DNA of 33,306 nt from DATKZS01 sp035527835 [NCBI: bacterium] (GTDB lineage: Bacteria > RBG-13-61-14): positions 1-33,306 of the forward strand of contig DATKZS010000040.1 of the NCBI GenBank assembly GCA_035527835.1, read 5' to 3'. The notes beneath the pieces were generated by a model that was not told where the DNA came from, did not search any database, and saw only the letters and a program-made list of their open reading frames with translations. The position numbers and the translations under genes are program-made. Shown here piece after piece: positions 1 to 8,939 of this stretch (positions are counted from its first letter, which is position 1; each line of letters opens with the position of its first letter).

Positions 1-165
1 TCAAGCCGGCCTCCCGGCAGTTTAATCTTTCTTGGCGTTCCCGTTAGCAGGTCCGCCAAGCAGGTTGGAGTCAAGGCGATGCGGCTTTTTCCGAGACTTG
101 CCGCCAAGAAACATCCGGTTTTACTTGGCGAACCTTGGCGCTCTTGGCGTCTTGGCGGTTTTCTT
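1..165. repeat. degenerate CTTGGCG tandem/inverted repeat upstream of argF
   Basis: The unit CTTGGCG with a short variable tail occurs four times in tandem at about 124-158. Reverse-complement units (CCGCCAAG) lie at about 51-58 and 102-109. No credible gene is present: the short ORFs here simply translate the repeat. The architecture matches the other intergenic inverted repeats of this window, with short degenerate units on one side facing their reverse complement. Confidence 0.6.
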
Positions 166-251
166 ACGGCCTATTTTGGACAAGAGTGATTTTTTATTGG
201 AATTTTCCATGCCCTGGCGCGGGCGCCGGCATGGCGTTTTTTGAGGATACG

Positions 252-1178
252 GTGTTGAAGGGAAAGCATTTAATAGGCCTGGACGACTTTACCCGGGAGG
301 AGGTCGGGCGGATTCTCGATCGCGGCCAAGCGCTCAAGGCCGAGCTGAAAAGCGGCCGGACGCGGCCGAGCCTCGCGGGCAAGAGCGTGGCCATGATTTT
401 CGAGAAGGCTTCCACCCGGACGCGGGTGAGCTTCCAGGTGGGGATCGCGCAACTCGGGGCCAAGGAGGTGTTTTTGCCGGGCCGGGAGCTGCAGCTCGCG
501 CGGGGCGAGCCGATCAAGGACTCGGCGCGGGTGCTGTCGCGCTACGTTGACGCGGTGGTGATCCGGGCCAACCGGCACCGGGACGTGGTCGAGTTCGCGA
601 GCTGGTCGAGCGTGCCGGTGATCAACGGGCTCACCGACCTCCTGCACCCCTGCCAGGTGCTGGCGGACCTGTTCACCATCCGGGAGGCCGGAATGGACCT
701 GGACCGCATCAAGCTGGCATTCATCGGCGACGGCAACAACATGGCCAACTCCTGGATCAACGCATCCGCCATTTTCGGGTTCGAGCTTTGTCTGGCCTGC
801 CCGCCAGGATACGATCCTGACCCCAAAGTCCTGCAAAAGGCCCGGGCCGCCGGCGCGAACGCAAAAATAGTGCGCGACCCCGCCGCGGCCGGCAAGGGCG
901 CGGACGTGCTCTACACCGACGTCTGGGTCAGCATGGGACAGGAAAAGGAAAAGGCCAAGCGGCTCCGGGCCTTCAAAAAGTATCAGATCAACACGGCGCT
1001 GCTCACGCGCGCCGCGCCCGGCGCCCGCGTGCTCCATTGCCTGCCCGCGCACCGCGGCCAGGAGATAACCGACGAGGTGATCGAGGGAAAGAGCTCGATC
1101 GTTTTCGACCAGGCGGAAAACCGCCTCCACGTCCAGAAGGCCGTGCTCGAACTATTGATACTCGGACCGGGACCATGA
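252..1178 (+). CDS. argF: ornithine carbamoyltransferase
   Basis: Makes citrulline from ornithine and carbamoyl phosphate in arginine biosynthesis, in the cytoplasm. Numbered from the GTG at 252 the protein has 308 residues, a normal family length. The carbamoyl-phosphate motif STRTR is at 54-58, HPCQ at 132-135 and the ornithine/catalytic motif HCLPA at 262-266. An SMG loop (VSMGQEKE), which closes on ornithine, distinguishes it from aspartate carbamoyltransferase. The start is uncertain. GAGG at 243-246 fits GTG 252 or TTG 255, and family proteins usually begin near LKGKHL, whereas the upstream ATG 231 has no ribosome-binding site. The stop overlaps the next start by four bases (ATGA), so it is probably cotranscribed with the J-domain gene. 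No other arginine gene lies in the window. Confidence 0.93.
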   Translation: MLKGKHLIGLDDFTREEVGRILDRGQALKAELKSGRTRPSLAGKSVAMIFEKASTRTRVSFQVGIAQLGAKEVFLPGRELQLARGEPIKDSARVLSRYVDAVVIRANRHRDVVEFASWSSVPVINGLTDLLHPCQVLADLFTIREAGMDLDRIKLAFIGDGNNMANSWINASAIFGFELCLACPPGYDPDPKVLQKARAAGANAKIVRDPAAAGKGADVLYTDVWVSMGQEKEKAKRLRAFKKYQINTALLTRAAPGARVLHCLPAHRGQEITDEVIEGKSSIVFDQAENRLHVQKAVLELLILGPGP

Positions 1179-2602
1179 ATAACAGTGCCGATAAATTCTC
1201 CCTGCCCCCGAACGCCGTGCCCCTGGTGTGCGAGGGCGACGACCTCCTCGCCCAAAACGTGACGCCGGAGGAGGGCTTCCTTATCTCCCGGCTCCACGGC
1301 ACCTTAACCGTCGAGGCCTTGTGCTCGCAAACCGGACTGGGGAAACAGAAAACCCTGGCGCTGCTCGCATCGCTCCGTAAAAAGGGCATCATCTCCTTTC
1401 ACGATCACGAATGCGCCGCGCCCCGCGAAGACACAGCTCCGGCCGCCGACGCCGTGGAGCCGGACCCCGCATCCGCCCCGGCGGCCAGGGTCTTTACTTT
1501 GTCCGAGCTGAAAAAGATCATCCGTAAGGAGCGGCCCAAGGGGGAACAACTGGTCCCGGTGATCGAGGCCATCTTTGAAAACCTCGAGCACCTGAGTTAT
1601 TATGATCTGCTCGGGATCAGCGGCAAGGCCGACCAGCAGCAGGTCAAGAAGGCCTATTTAAAGGCGACCAAGTCCTTCCACCCGGACCGGTTCTACCGCA
1701 AGGCCGACCGCGAGTTCCGGCGCAAGCTGCAGGAGATTTTCAAGCAGGCCAACAAGGGCTACCGCGCGCTTAGCGACGAGGAGGCCCGGAAGGCCTATGA
1801 CGCCTCGCTGGGCGTGGTGGAGGAGGAGCCGGAGGAAGAGGTGATCGAGGCCGCTCCGTTGAAGGCGCGGTCGCGGTCGGTCAAGGGCGAGCCCTCGCCC
1901 TGGAAGCGGATCAGAGTGTCCAAGGCCAGGCCGGTGGAGGAGAAGACCCGGGCGCCGAAGAGGGTGGAGGAGCCGGCCAAGCCCAAGGGCCCGATGCTCA
2001 AGCTGGGCTTCGGCGAAGCGTCCAAGCCGGTCTCCGCCCTGCTCCAGAAAATGGAGAAGGCGAAACAGGAGAGCCAGGGGGCTTACCTCGACCAGGCGGA
2101 AAAATTTTACAAGGGCGCCATGATCGAGAAGGAGCGCCGCAACTTGAACGCGGCCAAGATCAACTTAAAGCTCGCGCTCGAGTACTCCCGGGGCAACCCC
2201 AAATACAAGGAGGCCCTGGCCGAGCTGGAAAAGCGGGAAGGGGCCCAAAAAGGGGAGCAGGAATTCAAGCGCGGCCTGGACGCGCAGGCCGAGGGCGATC
2301 TGCGGTCCGCGGCCATGCATTACAAGGAGGCCTTGCGCGCCGGCTTTGAAAACGCCAAGCTGCTCCAGCGCCTCGCCGAGCTGGTCATGGAGCTGGACAA
2401 CAATTTCGAGCGCGCCCGCGGACTTGTATTGAAGGCCATTGAAATGGAGCCGGGAATAGTGGACTATCACATGACGCTGGCCAGGGCGTATAAAGGTCTG
2501 AACCAGAAGGCGGCCGCCATCGTGCAGCTTGAGAAAGTACTCAAGATAGAACCCAAAAACAAGCTGGCGGCCAAGGAAATCAAAGCCCTCAAGCGCGGCT
2601 AG
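1175..2602 (+). CDS. J-domain and TPR-repeat co-chaperone
   Basis: A 475-residue cytoplasmic protein that probably recruits the DnaK encoded 10 bp downstream. Residues about 10-80 look like a winged-helix module, as seen in some TPR/J proteins of delta-proteobacteria. A J domain spans about 140-210, with the essential HPD at 169-171 inside FHPDRFY. A low-complexity charged linker (about 213-310) follows. The C-terminal half is helical with TPR-like repeats ([19 protein letters not shown] and later copies). It lacks the Gly/Phe and zinc-finger regions of DnaJ, so it is a class C J protein and not DnaJ itself. The ATG overlaps the argF stop. The J domain is certain; the client or pathway is unknown. 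Confidence 0.88.
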   Translation: MNNSADKFSLPPNAVPLVCEGDDLLAQNVTPEEGFLISRLHGTLTVEALCSQTGLGKQKTLALLASLRKKGIISFHDHECAAPREDTAPAADAVEPDPASAPAARVFTLSELKKIIRKERPKGEQLVPVIEAIFENLEHLSYYDLLGISGKADQQQVKKAYLKATKSFHPDRFYRKADREFRRKLQEIFKQANKGYRALSDEEARKAYDASLGVVEEEPEEEVIEAAPLKARSRSVKGEPSPWKRIRVSKARPVEEKTRAPKRVEEPAKPKGPMLKLGFGEASKPVSALLQKMEKAKQESQGAYLDQAEKFYKGAMIEKERRNLNAAKINLKLALEYSRGNPKYKEALAELEKREGAQKGEQEFKRGLDAQAEGDLRSAAMHYKEALRAGFENAKLLQRLAELVMELDNNFERARGLVLKAIEMEPGIVDYHMTLARAYKGLNQKAAAIVQLEKVLKIEPKNKLAAKEIKALKRG

Positions 2603-2612
2603 GAGGAGAAGA

Positions 2613-4436
2613 ATGGGAAAGGTAATCGGCATAGACCTGGGGACCACGAATTCGTGCGTGGCGGTGGTGGAGAACGGGCAGCCCAAGGTCATTCCCAACC
2701 GCGGAGGCTACAAGACCACGCCCTCCATGGTGGCCTTCGAGGAAGGCGGCCGCAGGTTGATCGGACACCTCGCCAAGCGCCAGATGCTCACCAACCCCAA
2801 GAACACCGTCTACGGCACCAAACGCCTGATCGGCCGCAAGCACGACTCCCCGGAGGTCAAGAAGGCCATCGCCTCCTATCCCTATGAGATCGTCGAGGGG
2901 CCGCACCTCGACATCCGCATCTCCGTCCAGGGCCAGGACCTGAGCCTCTCCGAGATCGGCGCCATGGTGCTCCAGGAAATGCGCCGCGTCGCCGAAGAGC
3001 AGCTCGGCGAGCCGGTCAAGGAAGCCGTCATCACCGTCCCCGCCTATTTCAACGACAACCAGCGCCAGGCCACCAAGGACGCCGGAAGAATCGCCGGACT
3101 CGACGTGCTCCGCATCATCAACGAGCCCACCGCCGCCGCCCTCGCCTACGGCTTCGGCAAGAAGCTCGACCAGACCGTCGCCATCTATGACCTCGGCGGC
3201 GGCACCTTCGACATCTCCGTCCTCGAAATCTCCGAGGGCGTCTTCGAGGTCATCTCCACCGCCGGGGACACCTACCTGGGCGGCGACGACTTCGACGACC
3301 GCATCATTGACTTCCTCGCCGAGTCCTTCCAGCAAAGCACCAGCGTCAACCTCCGCCGCGACAAAATGGCGCTGCAGCGGCTCAAGGACGTGGCCGAGAA
3401 GGCCAAGATGGAACTCTCCGAGGTCGCCCAGAGCGAGATCAATCTCCCCTTCATCGCCATGGGCGAGGACGGCCCGCTCCACCTCAACCTCGTCCTCACC
3501 CGCCAGAAACTGGAGGAGCTCGCCGGAGACCTGGTCGAGCGCACCATCCAAATCTGCAAGAAGACCCTCGAAGCCGCGTCCTTCACCAAGAGCGACATTG
3601 ACGAGGTCATCCTGGTGGGCGGACAGACCCGTATGCCGCTGGTGGCCAAGCGGGTCCAGGAGTTCTTCGGCAAGGCGCCCCGCAAGGGAGTCCACCCCGA
3701 CGAGGTCGTAGCCATGGGCGCATCCATCCAGGGCATGGTCCTGGGCCAAGCCGGGCTGGCCGTGGAAGGAGAAGAAGAGAAAGACGAGCTGCTCCTGCTC
3801 GACGTTACGCCCATGAGCCTGGGCATCGCCACCTTCGGGGGCTTCTTCACCAGGGTCATCGAGCGCAACACCACCATCCCCACCCACGCCTCCCACATCT
3901 TCACCACCGCCGCCGACAACCAGACCTCCGTCAAAATCCTGGTGCTGCAGGGAGAGTCGGAGCGCGCCGCCGAGAACGAGCTGTTGGGCGAGTTCATGCT
4001 CACCGGAATCCGCCCCGCCAAGCGCGGCGAGCCCGAGGTCGAGGTCACCTTTGACATTGACGCCGACGGCATCGTCTCCGTCTCGGCCAAGGACCTGGAG
4101 ACCGGGCTCGAGCAGTCCATCACCGTCACCGCCAGCTCCGGGCTCACCGAGCAGGAAGTCCAGTGGATGGTGGACGCCTCCAAGAACTACGAGGTGGAGG
4201 TGAAATCGCGCGAGCAGATCGAGGGCGCCTGCCAGAAGCTCGAGACCCTCATCACCAAGCTCGACCGCGCCGTCCAGGCCAAGGGCAAGAAGATGCAGAA
4301 GGAACTGGCCAAGGAGGCCAAGAAGGTCGGGGACTACGCCCGCCGGGCCATCGAGTTCGGAGACATGCCCGAAATCAGGAAATACACCGACGACATCCCA
4401 TCGCTCATCGAGAGGGTCTCCGCCGGAACGGACTAG
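2613..4436 (+). CDS. dnaK: Hsp70 chaperone, DnaK family
   Basis: ATP-dependent chaperone of 607 residues. The actin-like ATPase domain begins [13 protein letters not shown] and contains [23 protein letters not shown] and VGGQTRMP. The substrate-binding beta domain follows at about 385-500 ([11 protein letters not shown]). The helical lid is short and there is no acidic, Gly-rich tail, so the protein is about 30 residues shorter than E. coli DnaK. A strong ribosome-binding site (AGGAGGAG) precedes ATG 2613. It follows a dedicated J-domain partner, while grpE and dnaJ are absent here, so it may be a paralogue and not the housekeeping copy. The family assignment is firm; its status as main or specialised DnaK is open. 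Confidence 0.93.
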   Translation: MGKVIGIDLGTTNSCVAVVENGQPKVIPNRGGYKTTPSMVAFEEGGRRLIGHLAKRQMLTNPKNTVYGTKRLIGRKHDSPEVKKAIASYPYEIVEGPHLDIRISVQGQDLSLSEIGAMVLQEMRRVAEEQLGEPVKEAVITVPAYFNDNQRQATKDAGRIAGLDVLRIINEPTAAALAYGFGKKLDQTVAIYDLGGGTFDISVLEISEGVFEVISTAGDTYLGGDDFDDRIIDFLAESFQQSTSVNLRRDKMALQRLKDVAEKAKMELSEVAQSEINLPFIAMGEDGPLHLNLVLTRQKLEELAGDLVERTIQICKKTLEAASFTKSDIDEVILVGGQTRMPLVAKRVQEFFGKAPRKGVHPDEVVAMGASIQGMVLGQAGLAVEGEEEKDELLLLDVTPMSLGIATFGGFFTRVIERNTTIPTHASHIFTTAADNQTSVKILVLQGESERAAENELLGEFMLTGIRPAKRGEPEVEVTFDIDADGIVSVSAKDLETGLEQSITVTASSGLTEQEVQWMVDASKNYEVEVKSREQIEGACQKLETLITKLDRAVQAKGKKMQKELAKEAKKVGDYARRAIEFGDMPEIRKYTDDIPSLIERVSAGTD

Positions 4437-4464
4437 CCGCCGCGAATCTGATCAAAGACAAGAA

Positions 4465-4549
4465 AGGCTTGAGGCTTGGGGCCTGAGGCGTGAGGAAATG
4501 CCTCAATACCGCCTCACGCCTCAAGCCCCAAGCCTCAGGCCTCAAGCCC
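4465..4549. repeat. inverted repeat of GGCTTGA-type units between convergent genes
   Basis: The left arm is a run of 7-8 base units (GGCTTGA, GGCTTGG, GGCCTGA, GGCGTGA). The right arm from 4511 is their reverse complement with small shifts in unit order. It lies between the ends of dnaK (+) and the L,D-transpeptidase gene (-), where it could fold as a bidirectional terminator. No U-tract is visible. Confidence 0.65.
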
Positions 4550-4554
4550 TAAGC

Positions 4555-5304
4555 TCACGGATACGGCCGGATCTCAACCTTCACCCCGACCTCAGCGAAC
4601 TCCAGGTTCAGCCACTTCGCGTCGTCATCAAACAATCTGACGCAGCCGTGACTCTCCCGCCGGCCGGGCAGCGGGCCGCCGTGGAACGCCGCGCCCTGGT
4701 TGAAGTTCATGCAATACGGCATGGGAGAGCATCCCCGCCCGCGGCAGCCCCGGGGGTAAACGCGCGAGCGGCAGTCCGGCCCGCCCTTGCCCGTGATCCG
4801 GTATTGGCCCGCCCTGGTTTCCAGCCCGGCGCGGCCGCCCACCGCCGGGCCCCACCGCCGGAGCGTCCCCTCCGCGTCGTACGCCGCGAAGGCCAGCAGC
4901 GCCGGGTCAAAAATGATCAGCTTTTCACCGCGGGCCGCGATCTTTTTCGGAAACGGCGAGAAGTCCATCAGGCTCTTGCCCGCGAGATCCTTGGGCACCG
5001 CGATCTTGTAACCCGCCTTCAGCGGGTAATTGAGCCGGTTCAACTTCATCACGATCTCCCGCTCCACCGGGTCCGGAAAAATGTCCTCCCACGTCGGGTC
5101 CGACAGCGCCCGCACCTTCCTCGTACCCTGCCCGCTCCGGACCTCCCTCTCCACCGCCTTCTTCCCCGCGGTCACGCAATAATACCGCGCCGAGTCCGAG
5201 CACAGCGATGCCCCGTACTGCCCCACGTAGTCCGCCCGCGCGGCAAGGGCCCCCAGAACCAGCGCCAGCGCCGCCGCGCCCGCCCCCGCTTGCAAACGCT
5301 TCAT
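4555..5304 (-). CDS. exported L,D-transpeptidase (YkuD domain)
   Basis: Periplasmic peptidoglycan enzyme family that makes 3-3 cross-links or attaches proteins to the wall through a catalytic cysteine. From ATG 5304 it has 249 residues. A Sec signal peptide covers about 1-24 (basic MKR, hydrophobic core, ARA-D cleavage). Residues about 88-106 (LNRLNYPLKAGYKIAVP) resemble the short region that precedes many YkuD domains. The YkuD signature HGGPLPGRRESHGCVRL gives H208, H219 and C221, so the active site is complete. Further cysteines (178, 187, 192, 198) could form disulphides. A 5' extension to 5352 is possible but would put 16 residues before the signal peptide. No Shine-Dalgarno precedes ATG 5304, and a promoter ends just upstream. 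Confidence 0.9.
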   Translation of the reverse strand: MKRLQAGAGAAALALVLGALAARADYVGQYGASLCSDSARYYCVTAGKKAVEREVRSGQGTRKVRALSDPTWEDIFPDPVEREIVMKLNRLNYPLKAGYKIAVPKDLAGKSLMDFSPFPKKIAARGEKLIIFDPALLAFAAYDAEGTLRRWGPAVGGRAGLETRAGQYRITGKGGPDCRSRVYPRGCRGRGCSPMPYCMNFNQGAAFHGGPLPGRRESHGCVRLFDDDAKWLNLEFAEVGVKVEIRPYP

Positions 5305-5312
5305 AAGAAATA

Positions 5313-5341
5313 ATGATAATTCCCGGCGCCCGCCGATGCAA
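5313..5341 (-). promoter_or_regulatory. sigma70-type promoter of the L,D-transpeptidase gene
   Basis: On the minus strand, TTGCAT (5341-5336), a 17-bp spacer and TATCAT (5318-5313). The -10 ends only 8 bases before ATG 5304, so the predicted transcript would start at or next to the start codon. Confidence 0.45.
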
Positions 5342-5442
5342 GCCTTGTGCATTGCGCTTTATCGGGGATTGGTCCAGAATGATGAATCATCGCGGGCCGG
5401 CGTCACGACCGGCGGGAATAGGAAAAACGGGAGGAGACCCAG

Positions 5443-6666
5443 GTGGATGATTATGATCGGAGGCCGTACGCCAAGTCTTCGGGCCTGAGCCCGGGCGCGG
5501 CGCGGCGCGGGCCTTCCCGGCGCGAGCTGCTGAAATCTTCCGGCCTCGCGGCGGCCGCCGGAGCGATAGCGCACATTCCCGGCGCCGCTTCCGCGGCGCG
5601 CGGAATCCCGGAGCTCGACCCTTCATACAAGTATTACTGCCCGGAACTGGTGGAGATCACGGCCCCGGGCCCGATCATCCTCCCCGACGGGTCCTCGCAA
5701 TGCTCCTGGTCGCGCCGACCCTACCTCGATCTGAACTTCGAGCACGCGCGCTTTTACGCCATCCCCTGGTTTCAGCGCTTCCGCATGAAAAAGTGGGACA
5801 TGTACCACCTGGTGACGCCGGAGTGTTATCTGAGCTTCCTGGTGGCCTGGATCGGCTATGGGGCTTTTTGCAGCGCCTACGTATTTGACCGCGCGTCGGG
5901 CCAGGGATCGGAAGACATCCACATCAGCCCGCCCCGGCCGGGGCCGAAGATGATGCGGGACTCCACCACGGGCCGCACTGAATATCAAAGCCGCGGGACC
6001 AGCGCGCGGTTCGAGGTGGAGGGCGAGCGGCGCTCGGCGCGTGTTTCCTGGCCGGCTTTCGCGGGGAAAAATCTCGACGCGCGTATCGAGATGCGCCTGC
6101 CCGCCGCGCACGAGTCCATCTGCGGGGTCCATCCCACCAGCCCCCGCCGCTGCCACTACGGCCATAAGATTAACTGCATGGAGGCAAGCGGGTCGGTGAG
6201 GCTCGGCGGCCGCACCTATGACCTCGATCCGGTTGACTCCTTCGGCATGCTTGACTTCGGGAGGGGCTACTTCCCGCCCCGGCTCTTCTGGTACTGGGCC
6301 GTGGCTTCGGGAAGGGACGTCAAGGGCAGGCCCGTGGGCTGGAACCTGGGCCATGGCAACAGCCCCGCCGAGACCGCGGAGAACGCCGTGTTCTACGATG
6401 GAAGGCTGCACAAGATCGGGAAGGTGAAGTGCGTGGCGCCCGCCGGACCCGACGATCCCTGGCGCGTGCTCAGCGATGAGGGGAGGGTGGACCTTTCCAT
6501 GGTCCCTAAAGCCGTGCGCAATCTCAAACTCAATCTGGGGGTGGCCTACTCCATCGGCCGTTCCGACCTGGGCCTCTATTCCGGGACCGTCACCCTGGAC
6601 TCGGGAGAAGTGGTCGAGATCGCCGACATGTTCGGCCTGTTCGAATGGGTGGACCAGAAATGGTAG
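5443..6666 (+). CDS. DUF2804 family protein with a Tat-type signal
   Basis: A 407-residue protein of unknown function. From about residue 60 it matches the DUF2804 pattern as I know it: YLDLNFEHARFYAIPWF, MKKWDMYHLVTPECYLSFL, then FGRGYFPPRLFWYWAVASG and VGWNLGHGNSPAETAENAVFYDGRLHKIG. The fold is probably a beta-sandwich like that of lipocalin/AttH-type proteins (inference). Residues 25-31 (SRRELLK) followed by an Ala-rich hydrophobic stretch and an Ala-Ser-Ala region form a twin-arginine signal, which suggests export folded or with a cofactor. The GTG start at 5443 is chosen because GAGGAG at 5431-5436 sits six bases upstream. It stands alone, convergent with the M19 operon. Confidence 0.8.
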   Translation: MDDYDRRPYAKSSGLSPGAARRGPSRRELLKSSGLAAAAGAIAHIPGAASAARGIPELDPSYKYYCPELVEITAPGPIILPDGSSQCSWSRRPYLDLNFEHARFYAIPWFQRFRMKKWDMYHLVTPECYLSFLVAWIGYGAFCSAYVFDRASGQGSEDIHISPPRPGPKMMRDSTTGRTEYQSRGTSARFEVEGERRSARVSWPAFAGKNLDARIEMRLPAAHESICGVHPTSPRRCHYGHKINCMEASGSVRLGGRTYDLDPVDSFGMLDFGRGYFPPRLFWYWAVASGRDVKGRPVGWNLGHGNSPAETAENAVFYDGRLHKIGKVKCVAPAGPDDPWRVLSDEGRVDLSMVPKAVRNLKLNLGVAYSIGRSDLGLYSGTVTLDSGEVVEIADMFGLFEWVDQKW

Positions 6667-6685
6667 GGCATAGCTCAGCAAATTG

Positions 6686-6741
6686 TGGTGCGGGCGTCTC
6701 GCCTGCATCTTAAGCCCAATGCAGGCCGGAGGCCCGCGCCA
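6686..6741. repeat. 23-bp inverted repeat between convergent genes
   Basis: Arms 6686-6708 and 6719-6741 are complementary at 19 of 23 positions with a 10-base loop. It lies between the DUF2804 stop and the M19 gene stop, and is a candidate bidirectional terminator or dispersed palindromic repeat. Confidence 0.65.
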
Positions 6742-6744
6742 CCA

Positions 6745-7917
6745 TCACCGGTCTTTCCCCATGACCGCTTCCATCACCCGCATCACGTTCCCGCCGTAAA
6801 TCTTCTCGATGTCCGCCCGCGTGTAGCCGCGCCGGATCAGCTCGGCCGTCAGGTTTTCGAGCTCTCCCGCGTTCGCGAGGTCCTGGGGCGGGAAGATGCC
6901 GCCGTCAAAGTCGGAGCCCAGCGCCGCGCAGCCGATGCCGCCGACCGCAACGATATGGTCAATCTGGTCGGCCACGTCGCCGGCCCGCGCCGGCCGGCCC
7001 GTGACCAGGAACGTCCGGTGATAGTTCGCCCCGATCACGCCGCCGCTTTGGCAGATGCCCCGGATGAGCTCGTCCTTTAAATTGCGCGGGTGCTTCTTCA
7101 GGGCCCAGCAGTCCGAGTGGCTCGCGATCACCGGAGCGCGGCCCACGGCCAGCACGTCGCGCACCGCCTGGTCCGACGCGTGCGACACGTCCACCATCAT
7201 CCCCAGCTCGTTCATCCGCGCCACCACCTTGCGCCCGAACGGAGTGAGCCCGCCCCCGGTCCTCTTCGCCTCCTTGGCCGAGTCCGCGATCAGGTTCGTG
7301 TGGTTCCAGGTGAGGGTCATGTAGCGCACGCCCTTGCCGTAAAAGTAATCGAGCCGGGACAGGTCGCCGCCGATGGCCTCGCCGCCCTCGATGGCGAGGA
7401 AGGCGGAAATCTTGCCGGCGGCCAGGTTGCGCTCCAGGTCCGCGACGCTCCCGGCGAACGCGAGGTCGGAGGAATAGGTGTCGAGCATCTTGTAGAACAG
7501 CGCGACCAGCTCGTCGGCGTAGCGCTTCTTTTGCTTGGGCTTCTCCCACACCGCGAAGAACTGCGCCTTGATCCCGCCGCGCTTGAGCGCGGGGAGCCCG
7601 CTCTGCAGCTTGTTCCCGCCGAACAGCGCCACGTCCTGCCCCGCCCAGTACATCTGGTCCAGGGCGTCCGAGTGCAGGTCAATGATCACGGCCTCCCGCG
7701 CCACGTCGGCGGGCGTGAAGCCAGCGGGCGATGTGGTCCCGGTTTTTTTCATGTCCTTCATGTCCGCGCCGATCAGCGCAACGGGAAGAACGGCGAGGGT
7801 GAGCGCCAGCCCGAGCTTCGCTGAAAAGTATTTCCCGGCCCTCATCCGTATCCCACTTCCCGCGGCCATAATCTTCGAGATCACCGGTTTTTGCAACCGC
7901 CCGCGCCTAGCGGTCAT
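6745..7917 (-). CDS. membrane dipeptidase, peptidase family M19 (exported)
   Basis: Zinc dipeptidase family related to renal dipeptidase, which cleaves L-X/D-X dipeptides. Numbered from ATG 7917 (390 residues), the metal ligands are H82 and D84 (IDLHSDA), E177 (AIEGGEAI), H246 (DVSHASD) and H267 (IASHSD). R301 (NYHRTF) and D336 (GSDFDGG) complete the active site. A hydrophobic signal segment lies at about 32-50, so the enzyme is exported or anchored. ATG 7917 overlaps the upstream stop as ATGA, which argues for translational coupling. Starting at ATG 7845 would give a cleaner signal peptide (MRAGKYFSAKLGLAL) and may be the true start. It is the last gene of a four-gene operon. Confidence 0.9.
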   Translation of the reverse strand: MTARRGRLQKPVISKIMAAGSGIRMRAGKYFSAKLGLALTLAVLPVALIGADMKDMKKTGTTSPAGFTPADVAREAVIIDLHSDALDQMYWAGQDVALFGGNKLQSGLPALKRGGIKAQFFAVWEKPKQKKRYADELVALFYKMLDTYSSDLAFAGSVADLERNLAAGKISAFLAIEGGEAIGGDLSRLDYFYGKGVRYMTLTWNHTNLIADSAKEAKRTGGGLTPFGRKVVARMNELGMMVDVSHASDQAVRDVLAVGRAPVIASHSDCWALKKHPRNLKDELIRGICQSGGVIGANYHRTFLVTGRPARAGDVADQIDHIVAVGGIGCAALGSDFDGGIFPPQDLANAGELENLTAELIRRGYTRADIEKIYGGNVMRVMEAVMGKDR

Positions 7918-8939
7918 GGCCGCGCCGGGCCGGGCAGGACGCGCCAGCCATGGCTCCCGGGCTGAAGCCGCACGGTGGGCGAGAACTCCGCAACGTGATC
8001 CATGATCTCCCGGGCTTCTTCCACGACCGCCGGGCGCGGCCGGCAGGCCACGATACGGATGGGGACCGCCCCGATCGTCCGGTCCCCTCCTTCCGTCAGG
8101 CTCATCATCACCAGCAGCGCTTCGGTGCAGTCCGGCCGCGTCTGGTCAAAGACCAGGTTGCCCACGCTATAGAAGACCGCGGTGTCGCCGATCATCTCGA
8201 TCGTCTGGATCACGTGCGGGTGGTGGCCGACGATCAGGTCCGCGCCGGCCCGCGCCATGGCCGCGGCCAGCGCGCGCTGGCGGGGCGTGGGGCGGCGCTG
8301 GTACTCGGCGCCCCAGTGGACAGTGACCACCACCGCGTCCGCGCGGGCCCGGGCCTCCTGGATGGCCGCGGTGACGCGCTCGAGGTTCGCCATGGCCGGG
8401 CCGGGAAGATCGGGCATGGGCATCAGCCCCTCGAGCGGCATGTCCACGAAGCCGAGCAGGGCGATAGTGGTCCCGCCGACTTTGACGTAGCGCGCGCGGG
8501 CCGCCTGCTCCTGGTTTTCACCTGCGCCCACCACGAGAATCCCTTCCTTTTCCAGGAAGCGCGCCGTGTCCATGAGCCCGGCCCGGCCGTAATCGCTCGT
8601 ATGGTTGTTGGCGAGATTCAGGGCGGTGAACCCGGCCTTCTTCAGCGCGGCCGCGTCGCCGGGATCGCTGCGGAAGCTGTAGCGCTTGAGCACGGGGACC
8701 GCGCGCGCCGTGAGCGGACATTCCAGGTTGGCTATCGCGACGTCAGCGCCGCGCAGCAGCGGAGCGATGCCGGCGAGGACCTCATCGGGACCGCCGCCCT
8801 TTTCCATCCGCTCTTTAACGCCGCGGTCGAACATCAAGTCGCCGCCGGCGATCAGGACCGCCGGCTTCTTCTCCATCTCGCCCCGGCCGGCCAGCGCGGC
8901 GATGAGCACGGCCAAGCCGACGATCAGCCCGCGCCTCAT
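7914..8939 (-). CDS. CapA-family exported metallophosphoesterase-like protein
   Basis: A 341-residue member of the CapA/PGA_cap family (calcineurin-like fold), known from poly-gamma-glutamate capsule synthesis but widespread outside it. After a signal peptide (about 1-18) come the metal-binding blocks: AGGDLMFDRG at 31-40, ANLECPLT, LANNHTSDYG, then VHWGAEYQ and GHHPHVIQ near the C-terminus, with YSVGNLVFDQ. All are intact. No capB, capC or capE is nearby, so capsule synthesis is not supported and the substrate is unknown. ATG 8939 shares its A with the preceding TGA (TGATG). A GTG six bases upstream is a weaker alternative. Confidence 0.87.
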   Translation of the reverse strand: MRRGLIVGLAVLIAALAGRGEMEKKPAVLIAGGDLMFDRGVKERMEKGGGPDEVLAGIAPLLRGADVAIANLECPLTARAVPVLKRYSFRSDPGDAAALKKAGFTALNLANNHTSDYGRAGLMDTARFLEKEGILVVGAGENQEQAARARYVKVGGTTIALLGFVDMPLEGLMPMPDLPGPAMANLERVTAAIQEARARADAVVVTVHWGAEYQRRPTPRQRALAAAMARAGADLIVGHHPHVIQTIEMIGDTAVFYSVGNLVFDQTRPDCTEALLVMMSLTEGGDRTIGAVPIRIVACRPRPAVVEEAREIMDHVAEFSPTVRLQPGSHGWRVLPGPARP

